Assembly: GCA_017557715.1 (NCBI GenBank)
Contig: JAFYYE010000453.1
Location: 1-12,261 of the forward strand
DNA from: Pseudobutyrivibrio sp.
GTDB lineage: Bacteria > Bacillota > Clostridia > Lachnospirales > Lachnospiraceae
Direction of reading: 5' to 3'
Length of the DNA stretch: 12,261 nucleotides
Part shown: positions 1 to 6,601 of the stretch, piece after piece
Layout of the letters: the number at the start of each line of letters is the position of its first letter
How positions within the stretch are numbered: position 1 is the stretch's first letter
Made by a program: the position numbers and the translations under genes
Notes under the pieces: model-generated
What the model was told of the DNA's origin: nothing
Databases searched by the model: none
The model's input: only the letters and a program-made list of their open reading frames with translations

Positions 1-906
1 AATACGTTCGCTGTAAGTGTCCCTCATTTCTTCAAGAGAGAGATTTGTGGAAATAACGGTTGATTTGTTTCTGAGGAGTCTTTCGTTTAAGCACTGGAAT
101 AACTTAGTGATAGTGAAATTGTTAGGGAATTCAGTGCCAAGATCGTCAATAATGAGTAGGTCGCAATCAAAAATCTGATCGTGTAAATCCTCTACATTGA
201 CGTTCTTTTTGAAAGTCTGATCTTCAAATACCTTGAATAGCTCTGACGCTGTGAAGTAAATAACAGATATGCCTTCGTCTAATAGTGCCTTGGCTATGCA
301 ATTGGAAAGAAAGGTTTTACCGCAACCAGTCTGTCCAAGCAACATTAAATTACCACCTTTTGTCTTAAAATTCTGCACAAAGTTTTGCGCTCTTTCTAGG
401 GCTATTTGTGCAGTAGCCCTTGCGCTTACGTCAGAATTACCCTCATAGTAATTTTCGTCGTATACATTTAAATCAAAGGCATCAAAATTTTCCTTTGAAA
501 GGATGTTGCTGATATTAGACTGCTTGTAAACCAGATTGATAGCAGCCTGCTTGAAGCAATGACAACGCTTACCATTGATATAACCAGTGTCTTTGCAATC
601 TGGGCAATCATATGGTGGCTCAAGATAATCAGCAGGGAAGCCTGCTGATTCCATAAGATTGGCGCGGCGGTCCTTGAGTGCAGAAAGCTTGCGTCTGGAC
701 TCAGCTGCCGCAGTATTTAAATCACTGCCATTAAAGATGGCTGTAATAGAAGAAACTGAAACTTTAGAAACCTCTTCATCGAGCTGTGAAAGAGCTGGGA
801 TAGCTGCGTACACCTCATCAGTGCGGTACGCTACGATTTGATTGTTACGGGCCTGTTTGTGATTGTACTGGCGCATAAGCGCATCGTATTGTTCGTTTGT
901 TAACAT
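1..906 (-). CDS. DnaC/DnaI-like replicative helicase loader, AAA+ ATPase (3' end cut by window edge)
   Basis: Probable loader of the replicative helicase DnaB/DnaC onto the chromosome, acting with DnaD in the cytoplasm. The frame is open from an ATG at 906 to base 1, giving 302 residues; the family usually has about 320-330, so only a short C-terminal tail is missing. Visible parts in order: a helical N-terminal region; a zinc-type cysteine cluster CPDC near 101-104 followed by CHC at 115-117; a Walker A motif GQTGCGKT at 191-198; and a Walker B motif LLIIDDLG at 250-257, followed by the GTEF stretch typical of DnaC/IstB-like ATPases. A GGAGGG ribosome binding site sits just upstream and abuts the dnaD stop, 14 bases away, so the two genes are one operon. 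IstB-type transposase helpers share the fold, but no transposase is nearby and the DnaD partner favours helicase loading. Confidence 0.93.
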   Translation of the reverse strand, partial: MLTNEQYDALMRQYNHKQARNNQIVAYRTDEVYAAIPALSQLDEEVSKVSVSSITAIFNGSDLNTAAAESRRKLSALKDRRANLMESAGFPADYLEPPYDCPDCKDTGYINGKRCHCFKQAAINLVYKQSNISNILSKENFDAFDLNVYDENYYEGNSDVSARATAQIALERAQNFVQNFKTKGGNLMLLGQTGCGKTFLSNCIAKALLDEGISVIYFTASELFKVFEDQTFKKNVNVEDLHDQIFDCDLLIIDDLGTEFPNNFTITKLFQCLNERLLRNKSTVISTNLSLEEMRDTYSERI

Positions 907-920
907 AGAAACATCCCTCC

Positions 921-2024
921 CTAATTTCCAAGGATTCTTTTTTCTAATTCGTCGAAGTTGTAGTCTCGTTGTGAGAAATTGTGGAACTTGGTGTTAGCCT
1001 TTGTGCGAGCTGCAGTGTTTGTGTTAGTAGCAGAATTTCTGGCGCGAGTAGCGGAAGAAATTTTTGCAACAGAGGCTAAGTTGTATTCATGATCAAGTCT
1101 TTCGATGTCGTCCATTGTACGCACGCCGGCCTTGTGCCAGCTGTTGATTATGGAATCGGCATATGGGAAGGATGGCTTGTTAGTCTGCATGATTGTACGC
1201 TTGCAGGCTTCACAGATAATATCGAGAGCCATGCCATAAGAACCTGACCATTTGTTAACGTAGTTGAGCTCGGACTCAACTAAAACACGTCCTGAAATAC
1301 CGAAGGCTTTCATAATCGAGTACACAATGTTGTTACGTGTGCTTGATGTGCTGATAGCCTCATCTACAGTGGAAATGCCGTCTTCTGCCCAATTGCGAGC
1401 GACAGTATCCATGTAGTGGAAGCTGCTGTGACCACCGCCGATACAAGTCTCTATAAGGTACTGGATAAGATCCACTGAGAAGTGGAGGCTATCGTACCAG
1501 AATAGAAGAGTGTTGATATCAGTCACAGAAAGTGGGTGACCAAGGTAGGTTTGAGTAGCAAAAATCAAATCACTAACCTGTGAGTCCTCACTGAAAGCCT
1601 TGAGCTGGTCTGGACTATAGCTTGGCTTTGTCTTTTCCGGTGGGCATACAGAAGCGATGTTATTTGGTTTGCGCATGGATGTAATGTTGGATATGACAGG
1701 ACTCTCGGTCTTGTCATATCCGTTTCCATTTACATCGACTAAATAGATTCCAGAAAGCTCATTATCTGAAGAATACTCAAGGCGAAGCAAACCCACTTTC
1801 TCCCAATAAGTAAAGGCACGCATTACGTCTTTTTCTGTGTGGTCTAAACAGTCCGCCAACTGCGAGATGGAAAATTCGAACCCATCTCTATTAAGACAAC
1901 GCAACAGATAAAGGTAAACCTTAACATATTCTCCATTGGCGTCTTTCATGAAATCGTCTATGAAAGAATTAGGAACACAAGTGAAACCTGTGTTCGTAGT
2001 TGTGTGCAACATGATGTCAGCCAT
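921..2024 (-). CDS. dnaD: DnaD-domain primosome/replication initiation protein
   Basis: DnaD-family protein (367 residues), which in Firmicutes helps remodel origin or fork DNA and recruit the helicase loader. The N-terminal ~100 residues look like the winged-helix DnaD N domain (GEYVKVYLYLLR near 31-42, then SQLADCL near 54-60). Two consecutive DnaD C-terminal (DnaB_2) domains follow, at about 155-225 and 235-315. Each ends in the signature YxxxIxxxW: YMDTVARNW at 204-212 and YADSIINSW at 288-296. A low-complexity Ser/Thr/Asn/Ala linker (about 323-347) leads to a C-terminal FHNFSQRDYNFDELEKR peptide, a type of tail common in clostridial members. The ATG at 2024 is preceded by GAGGGAG with an 11-base gap. 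It lies upstream of the DnaC-like gene and behind its own promoter. The symbol is assigned by family; strict orthology to B. subtilis dnaD is not shown. Confidence 0.92.
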   Translation of the reverse strand: MADIMLHTTTNTGFTCVPNSFIDDFMKDANGEYVKVYLYLLRCLNRDGFEFSISQLADCLDHTEKDVMRAFTYWEKVGLLRLEYSSDNELSGIYLVDVNGNGYDKTESPVISNITSMRKPNNIASVCPPEKTKPSYSPDQLKAFSEDSQVSDLIFATQTYLGHPLSVTDINTLLFWYDSLHFSVDLIQYLIETCIGGGHSSFHYMDTVARNWAEDGISTVDEAISTSSTRNNIVYSIMKAFGISGRVLVESELNYVNKWSGSYGMALDIICEACKRTIMQTNKPSFPYADSIINSWHKAGVRTMDDIERLDHEYNLASVAKISSATRARNSATNTNTAARTKANTKFHNFSQRDYNFDELEKRILGN

Positions 2025-2057
2025 AAATTATTCATCTCCCTCTTAACTATGTGGCAA

Positions 2058-2086
2058 ATTATAGCAAAGTAAAATGGAAATGAAAA
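2058..2086 (-). promoter_or_regulatory. Extended -10 promoter for the dnaD-dnaC-like operon
   Basis: On the minus strand a perfect TATAAT occupies 2063-2058 and is preceded by TGC, which makes an extended -10 (TGCTATAAT). A 17-base spacer leads to TTTTCA at 2086-2081, a 4/6 match to TTGACA. Predicted transcription start is near 2051, giving a short leader of about 27 bases that carries the dnaD ribosome binding site. The DnaA boxes at 2133-2238 lie about 80-190 bases upstream of this start. Confidence 0.7.
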
Positions 2087-2087
2087 G

Positions 2088-2130
2088 GGGGCGAAGCCCC
2101 GCAAGCCTTGTAAATAAAGGGTTTGCGAGG
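2088..2130 (-). repeat. Two overlapping alternative stems upstream of the dnaD promoter
   Basis: A tight GGGGC-3-GCCCC hairpin (2088-2092 with 2096-2100) overlaps a longer imperfect stem pairing 2097-2107 with 2120-2130. Both use the four bases 2097-2100, so they cannot form together. Read on the minus strand, the short hairpin is followed by C and TTTT (2087-2083), a weak terminator-like arrangement, while the long stem would form first. This could attenuate murC read-through into dnaD, or simply be a second weak terminator. The structures are visible in the sequence; the function is inferred. Confidence 0.4.
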
Positions 2131-2132
2131 TT

Positions 2133-2238
2133 TGTGGATAATGTGGAAAAGTATCCTCAGAGCACCAAAAAAGGCATAAAAAAATCCACATTTTTTAGTT
2201 GGTAAACATGGCCTAAAAAATGTGGATAATGTGGATAA
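2133..2238. promoter_or_regulatory. DnaA box cluster between murC and dnaD
   Basis: Three exact DnaA boxes (TGTGGATAA, i.e. TTATCCACA on the minus strand) occur at 2133-2141, 2221-2229 and 2230-2238. A near-match TGTGGAAAA lies at 2142-2150. They form two pairs of directly abutting 9-mers in the same orientation, with pair starts 88 bases apart. A weaker inverted copy AAATCCACA sits at 2182-2190. Three perfect 9-mers in about 100 bases is far above chance, and all lie outside coding sequence; the last box ends at the base next to the murC stop. The likely role is DnaA binding to control dnaD-dnaC transcription or to titrate DnaA. No dnaA or dnaN gene is present, so this is not presented as oriC. 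Confidence 0.75.
2178..2227 (-). terminator. Rho-independent terminator of murC, overlapping a DnaA box
   Basis: A perfect 15-base inverted repeat pairs CTAAAAAATGTGGAT (2213-2227) with ATCCACATTTTTTAG (2184-2198) around a 14-base loop. On the minus strand the stem is followed at once by a run of T (2183-2178). It begins 12 bases past the murC stop. The stem is AT-rich at its top, so efficiency is uncertain. Its base is made of DnaA-box sequence. Confidence 0.65.
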
Positions 2239-3618
2239 CTAATTGTTAAGTAGATTTTCGCCTACTAAATACACGTCTCCGGCGCCCATAGTTATCAACA
2301 AGTCATTGTTCAAAACATTTTTTTCTAAAAATTTTTCACAGGCTTCAAATGTGCCTAAATAATGAGCTTCGGTTCCAAGCTTTTCTAGTCTGTCTGCAAT
2401 GTCCTTTGAGCTGACTCCATAGATGTCTGGCTCGCGGGCTGCATAAATGTCTGGAAGAATGACAATGTCTGCGGCGCTTAAAGCCTCTGCAAAGTCGTCT
2501 AATAAGCTGAGTGTACGTGTGTAAGTGTGAGACTGGAAGCAAACGATAACACGGTTGTGAGGATAGTTTGCTGCAGCGGCAAGGCTGGCCCTAATCTCTG
2601 TTGGGTGGTGTGCATAATCGTCGATAATAGTAGCACCCTTGTAAGTGCCCTTAAGCTCGAAACGACGGTGTGCGCCTCCAAACTTAGTAAGTCCCGTCTT
2701 GATGCATTCATAATCAACACCCATTTCCATGCAAAGAGCGATAGCAGAAAGAGCGTTGCTAATGTTGTGATCACCAGGAACATTAAGGCTGATTCTACCA
2801 AGTGTCTCACTCTTATATACAGGAGTGAAGCTAGCGAAGCCTTTCTCATTATAAGAAATCTCTGTAGGAACTATATCTGCATCACCGTGGAGTGCATAAG
2901 TGATAACCTTGCACTTGAGGCCGTCAGTGAAGTAGCTTACATTATCAATTTCGTTATTGATGATAAGTGCGCCGTCGTCAGATGTGTTCTCAGCGAACTT
3001 TCTAAAGGATGCGCGAACGTTATCAAGGTTCTTAAAAAAATCTAAGTGGTCTGCTTCTACATTAAGAATGATGTTGTACTTAGGGAAGAAGCTGTGGAAG
3101 CTGTTTGTGTATTCGCAAGCTTCAGCCACGAAGATATCGCTTGTTCCAACATGCACATTACTGTGGATGGCATCAAGAATGGCACCAACAGTGATGGTAG
3201 GCTCATTAGCAGTTTCAAGGAGAATCTGGCTAACCATTGAAGTGGTGGTAGTCTTTCCGTGAGTACCAGCAACTGTGATGGAATTAGCATAGTTTTCCAT
3301 GATTTCACCAAGGAGCTCTGCACGAGTGAGCATTGGCTTGCCAGAAGCCTTTGCAGCCATAAGCTCTGGGTTGTCCTCTGAAATAGCGGCTGTGTAAACA
3401 ATCAAATCAATATCATCTGTGATGTTTGCAGCGGCCTGAGGGTAGTTAACCTTGGCGCCAAGTGCCTCCAAATGTTTTGTTAAATCAGATGAATTTCTGT
3501 CTGAACCGGAAATAGTGAAGCCGGCGCCTAAGAGAATTTCGGCGAGGCCACTCATGCTGATACCGCCTATGCCAATGAAGTGAACGTGGCAGGCGTGATT
3601 GAAGTCTATTTTATACAT
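2239..3618 (-). CDS. murC: UDP-N-acetylmuramate--L-alanine ligase MurC
   Basis: Cytoplasmic ATP-dependent ligase that adds L-alanine to UDP-N-acetylmuramic acid, the first amino acid of the peptidoglycan stem peptide. At 459 residues it is full length for the family. Visible motifs: the N-terminal nucleotide-binding loop GIGGISMSG (16-24), the ATP loop GTHGKTTTT (118-126), EACEY (166-170), NVEADHLDFF (186-195), GDHNISNALSA (282-292), GGAHRRFE (314-321), DDYAHHPTE (333-341), FQSHTYTR (361-368) and C-terminal GAGDVY (445-450). The HHPTE and SHTYTR signatures separate MurC from MurD, MurE and MurF. An AAAAGGACG ribosome binding site precedes the ATG. It is the first gene on the minus strand, with its own promoter and terminator, upstream of the primosome pair. 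Confidence 0.98.
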   Translation of the reverse strand: MYKIDFNHACHVHFIGIGGISMSGLAEILLGAGFTISGSDRNSSDLTKHLEALGAKVNYPQAAANITDDIDLIVYTAAISEDNPELMAAKASGKPMLTRAELLGEIMENYANSITVAGTHGKTTTTSMVSQILLETANEPTITVGAILDAIHSNVHVGTSDIFVAEACEYTNSFHSFFPKYNIILNVEADHLDFFKNLDNVRASFRKFAENTSDDGALIINNEIDNVSYFTDGLKCKVITYALHGDADIVPTEISYNEKGFASFTPVYKSETLGRISLNVPGDHNISNALSAIALCMEMGVDYECIKTGLTKFGGAHRRFELKGTYKGATIIDDYAHHPTEIRASLAAAANYPHNRVIVCFQSHTYTRTLSLLDDFAEALSAADIVILPDIYAAREPDIYGVSSKDIADRLEKLGTEAHYLGTFEACEKFLEKNVLNNDLLITMGAGDVYLVGENLLNN

Positions 3619-3660
3619 GATAATTTTCGTCCTTTTCTTATTAAAGAATAATCAATCCTT

Positions 3661-3689
3661 ACAATACCCCCAATCGGTTTTACTTTCAA
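3661..3689 (-). promoter_or_regulatory. Promoter of murC
   Basis: The minus strand carries TTGAAA at 3689-3684 (5/6 match to the -35 consensus), a 17-base spacer, and TATTGT at 3666-3661 (4/6 match to -10). Predicted start is near 3654, about 36 bases before the murC ATG. It belongs to the 308-base divergent intergenic region 3619-3926. Confidence 0.55.
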
Positions 3690-3783
3690 GGGGCAAGTTT
3701 GGTGAAAATATGGTTTATTTTCGTGATAATGACAGTGAATTGTCAAATAATTAACGATGATATCGTAAAAAATTAGAATAATA

Positions 3784-3812
3784 TTGCGTGAAAATTAGCA
3801 CTTTGTTATACT
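3784..3812 (+). promoter_or_regulatory. Extended -10 promoter of the glgC-glgD-spoVG-pth unit
   Basis: TATACT at 3807-3812 is preceded by TGT, an extended -10. A 17-base spacer separates it from TTGCGT at 3784-3789, a weak 3/6 -35. Predicted start is near 3819, leaving a leader of about 108 bases before glgC. The AT-rich region 3690-3783 between this promoter and the murC promoter contains only a short TGACA-N6-TGTCA palindrome at 3730-3745. Confidence 0.55.
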
Positions 3813-3818
3813 AAATGC

Positions 3819-3926
3819 ATAAGATTGTGAATTTCGTTAAAATTTACAACTTTTTAAAGGGGAGTGCTCGGGGTTATTTTTAGGCACATCCTTGACGGAC
3901 ACCATGAGAAAGGCAGATGAAAAAGG
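3819..3926 (+). other. glgC leader with an eight-codon upstream ORF
   Basis: The predicted untranslated leader has no recognised riboswitch class. An ATG at 3904 opens an eight-codon frame (MRKADEKG) whose TGA at 3928-3930 overlaps the glgC ATG at 3927 in an ATGA arrangement, the same geometry as the glgC-glgD junction. The glgC start itself has a poorly placed ribosome binding site: one AAAGG abuts the ATG (3922-3926) and another lies 13 bases away (3909-3913). Translational coupling is possible but unproven. An AAAGGGGAG stretch at 3856-3864 has no convincing start behind it. Confidence 0.35.
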
Positions 3927-5201
3927 ATGATTAGAAAAGAAATGATCGCAATGCTTTTGGCTGGTGGGCAAGGGAGCCGTCTGGGCGTGTTGACGTCTGA
4001 CGTGGCAAAACCAGCTGTTTCTTTCGGAGGTAAATATCGAATTATCGATTTTCCTCTTTCAAATTGTATCAATTCCGGGATTGATACCGTTGGCGTACTA
4101 ACTCAGTATCAGCCACTTGTTTTGAATTCTCACATTGGAATAGGTATTCCGTGGGATTTGGATAGAAACAATGGTGGCGTCACTGTTCTTCCTCCATACG
4201 AGAAGAGTGACACAAGTGAGTGGTATTCTGGTACGGCTAACGCAATTTTCCAGAACCTTAAGTATATGGAGAATTATAATCCTGAGTATGTGCTTATCCT
4301 TTCAGGAGACCACATCTACAAGATGGATTATGAGGCCATGTTAGATTTTCATAAGGCAAAGGGCGCTGATGTTACCATCGCTGTAATACCAGTACCATGG
4401 GAAGAAGCATCGCGATTTGGCGTAGTTATTGCTGATGATGAAAAGCGAATCAGCGAGTTTGAGGAGAAGCCACCTCAGCCTAGAAGTAATTTAGCTTCAA
4501 TGGGTATTTACATTTTTAGTTGGAAAGCGTTAAAGGAGTCGCTTTTAGCATTAAAAGATCAGAGCAATTGTGATTTTGGTAAGCACGTGCTTCCATACCT
4601 TCACGCGAAGGGTTCTCCAATGTATGCTTATGAATTTAACAGCTATTGGAAGGACGTTGGAACACTTGGTTCATATTGGGAAGCCAATATGGAGCTTATA
4701 GATTTAATACCAGAATTCAATCTTTACGAGGAGTTCTGGAAGATATACACAAATCAGAATATTATCGAGCCTCAATTTGTGGCTAGTACAGCAGTTGTGG
4801 AAAAGGCGATTGTGGGTGCGGGTGCACAGATTTATGGAGAAGTTTACAACTCAGTACTAGGCGCAGGCGTAGTTATTGAGGAAGGCACAGTTGTCAGAGA
4901 CTCAATCATTATGGAAGGGGTCTGCATAGGCAGAAACTGTGTAATAGATAGATCGATTATCGCTGAGAACACAGTCGTTGGTGAGAATACCAAGATTGGC
5001 CAGGGCGAGGAATTGGAAAGCAAGCTGAATGCCAGCGTATATTCATTTGGATTGGCGGTAATTGGCGAGAATTCAACAATTCCAGCAAATGTAACTATTG
5101 GTAAAAATACAGCTATCAAGGGCGAGACTAGCGATGGAGATTATCCTGACGGACAGTTAGCTAGTGGCGGCTACATTATCAAGGCAGGTGATCGATTATG
5201 A
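3927..5201 (+). CDS. glgC: Glucose-1-phosphate adenylyltransferase, catalytic subunit GlgC
   Basis: Makes ADP-glucose from glucose 1-phosphate and ATP, the committed step of bacterial glycogen synthesis. The protein (424 residues) has an N-terminal nucleotidyltransferase domain with LLAGGQGSRLG (10-20), AKPAVSFGGKYRIIDF (27-42), WYSGTANAI (99-107), LSGDHIYKMDY (125-135), the sugar-phosphate lysine in FEEKP (178-182), SNLASMGIYIF (187-197) and YWKDVGT (240-246). A left-handed beta-helix of IG/V-rich hexapeptides follows from about 285. Both metal-binding aspartates expected from the family, D128 and D243, are present. It is about 45 residues longer than the B. subtilis enzyme, with the extra length in the C-terminal part. 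The ATG at 3927 gives an N-terminus (MIRKEMIAMLLAGG) that aligns with homologues; a second ATG at 3942 is less likely. It overlaps glgD by 4 bases. Confidence 0.97.
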   Translation: MIRKEMIAMLLAGGQGSRLGVLTSDVAKPAVSFGGKYRIIDFPLSNCINSGIDTVGVLTQYQPLVLNSHIGIGIPWDLDRNNGGVTVLPPYEKSDTSEWYSGTANAIFQNLKYMENYNPEYVLILSGDHIYKMDYEAMLDFHKAKGADVTIAVIPVPWEEASRFGVVIADDEKRISEFEEKPPQPRSNLASMGIYIFSWKALKESLLALKDQSNCDFGKHVLPYLHAKGSPMYAYEFNSYWKDVGTLGSYWEANMELIDLIPEFNLYEEFWKIYTNQNIIEPQFVASTAVVEKAIVGAGAQIYGEVYNSVLGAGVVIEEGTVVRDSIIMEGVCIGRNCVIDRSIIAENTVVGENTKIGQGEELESKLNASVYSFGLAVIGENSTIPANVTIGKNTAIKGETSDGDYPDGQLASGGYIIKAGDRL

Positions 5202-6331
5202 AAGCATTAGGAATTATACTAGCAGGTGGAAATAGCAGCAGAATGCAGCAGCTCACGGACAAGAGAGCCATTGCAGCAATGCCAATAGGCGGAAGCTACA
5301 GATGTATTGATTTTGTTCTTTCTAATATGACAAATTCACATATCCAGACTGTAGCGGTACTGTCACAGTACAACGCCCGCTCTTTGAATGAGCATTTGAA
5401 TTCATCAAAATGGTGGAATTTTGGTAGAAAGCAGGGTGGTTTATTCCTGTTTACACCAACAGTCACAACTAATAACAGCTGGTGGTACAGAGGCACAGCT
5501 GATGCTATTTGGCAGAACATTGATTTCTTAAAGAAAAGACATGAGCCATACGTAATCATTGCAAGTGGCGATGGTGTATATAAGCTGGACTTCAACAAGG
5601 TTCTCGATTATCATATTGAGAAGCAGGCTGATATCACAGTGGTTTGCGCCAAGCTTCCAGAGGGCGATGACATCAATAGATACGGTGTGGTTTCAATGGA
5701 TAGAGACGGTAGAATCACTGAGTTTGAGGAAAAGCCGATGGTTGCAACCTCTGATTTGGTTTCTGCTGGTGTCTATATTATAAGAAGGAGAGCTCTTATC
5801 GATTTATTGGAGGAGTGTAATCGAGAGGGCCGATACAATTTTGTTACAGACATTCTCATAAGATACAAGAGCATGAAGAAAATCTACGGCTACAGAATGG
5901 AAGGCTACTGGTCAAACATTGCAGACGTAGATAGTTACTTCAAGGCAAACATGGATTTCTTACGTAAGGATGTTAGAGATAATTTCTTCCACACGGAGCC
6001 ATGGATTTATTCTAAAACCCACGACCTTCCACCTGCAAAATACAATGCAGGTTCAAAGGTTTCAAATTCACTCATTGCGGGAGGATGCATCATTAACAGT
6101 ACCGTAGAGAATTCTGTACTGTTTAAGAAGGCGTTTGTAGGAAACAATTCGGTTGTTAAAAACTGCGTCATTTTAAACGGAGCATATATAGGAGACAACG
6201 TGCATGTGGAAAATTGCATTGTAGAAAGCCATGAGACGTTGCTCAGCGGATCCACATATATTGGGGAAAATGGAATCCGAATAGTTACAGGTAACAAAAA
6301 CAGATACGATATGCCAGTTGGGGAGGTATAA
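5198..6331 (+). CDS. glgD: GlgD, non-catalytic/regulatory subunit of ADP-glucose pyrophosphorylase
   Basis: GlgC paralogue (377 residues) that in Firmicutes pairs with GlgC to form a more active hetero-oligomer. It keeps the fold: LAGGNSSRM (8-16), YRGTADAIW (97-105), FEEKP (176-180), and a beta-helix tail from about 280. Key positions are altered: the GDH of GlgC is GDG (124-126), and the YWKDVGT motif is YWSNIAD (237-243), so the second metal-binding aspartate is Asn240. This supports a regulatory rather than independently catalytic role, as known for GlgD. The ATG at 5198 overlaps the glgC stop (ATGA), and AAGGCAGG lies just upstream inside glgC. Translational coupling would help keep the subunits in balance. 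spoVG starts 4 bases after its stop. Confidence 0.95.
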   Translation: MKALGIILAGGNSSRMQQLTDKRAIAAMPIGGSYRCIDFVLSNMTNSHIQTVAVLSQYNARSLNEHLNSSKWWNFGRKQGGLFLFTPTVTTNNSWWYRGTADAIWQNIDFLKKRHEPYVIIASGDGVYKLDFNKVLDYHIEKQADITVVCAKLPEGDDINRYGVVSMDRDGRITEFEEKPMVATSDLVSAGVYIIRRRALIDLLEECNREGRYNFVTDILIRYKSMKKIYGYRMEGYWSNIADVDSYFKANMDFLRKDVRDNFFHTEPWIYSKTHDLPPAKYNAGSKVSNSLIAGGCIINSTVENSVLFKKAFVGNNSVVKNCVILNGAYIGDNVHVENCIVESHETLLSGSTYIGENGIRIVTGNKNRYDMPVGEV

Positions 6332-6335
6332 CACA

Positions 6336-6596
6336 ATGCAAATTACAGACATCAGAATTCGCAAAATCGAAAAAGAAGGAAAGATGAAGGCTGTTGTTTC
6401 AGTAACAATCGACGAGGAGTTTGTAATTCACGACATCAAGATTATTGAAGGAGATAAGGGACTGTTTATCGCTATGCCATCAAGACGTGGTTCTGAGGGC
6501 GGCTACAAGGACATTGCTCATCCAATCAAGTCTACAACCAGAGAGCAGATGCAGACAATGATTCTAAATAAGTATAAAGAAGAGTTCCCAGAGTAA
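6336..6596 (+). CDS. spoVG: SpoVG family nucleic-acid-binding regulator
   Basis: Small conserved regulator (86 residues) first known from septation and sporulation in Bacillus; homologues bind DNA and RNA. It has the family N-terminus MQITDIRIRKI and the diagnostic block FVIHDIKIIEG-DKGLFIAMPSRR (29-51). The ATG at 6336 is chosen over an in-frame TTG at 6318 because GGGAGG (6321-6326) lies 9 bases before it and the family starts with this MxITD sequence. It sits 4 bases after glgD and 5 before pth, so it is transcribed with glycogen genes here. Confidence 0.96.
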   Translation: MQITDIRIRKIEKEGKMKAVVSVTIDEEFVIHDIKIIEGDKGLFIAMPSRRGSEGGYKDIAHPIKSTTREQMQTMILNKYKEEFPE

Positions 6597-6601
6597 GATT
6601 T

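Noticed and set aside
659..841. Plus-strand frame of 60 codons
   Set aside because: Antisense to the DnaC-like helicase loader and low-complexity (Ser/Ala/Glu-rich); a shadow.
1..906. IstB-like transposase helper ATPase
   Set aside because: The Walker region is similar, but the cysteine cluster, the adjacent DnaD gene and the absence of a transposase or terminal repeats point to a helicase loader.
1958..2191. Minus-strand frame of 77 codons upstream of and overlapping the dnaD start
   Set aside because: It runs through the terminator loop region, the DnaA boxes, the alternative stems and the dnaD promoter, in a different frame from dnaD, and has no plausible family or ribosome binding site.
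2133..2238. The DnaA box cluster as the chromosomal origin (oriC)
   Set aside because: There is no dnaA, dnaN, rnpA or rpmH nearby and no convincing unwinding element next to the boxes; a regulatory or titration site fits better.
2527..3045. Plus-strand open frame of 172 codons
   Set aside because: It is wholly antisense to murC, which has every family motif, and the frame has no recognisable protein features; other smaller frames inside murC are rejected for the same reason.
3730..3745. TGACA-N6-TGTCA palindrome between the murC and glgC promoters
   Set aside because: Only five bases per arm in a very AT-rich stretch; it could be an operator but is not distinguishable from chance.
6318..6335. 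TTG start six codons upstream for spoVG
   Set aside because: It would place the GGGAGG ribosome binding site inside the coding region and add residues not found in the family; the ATG at 6336 is well spaced.
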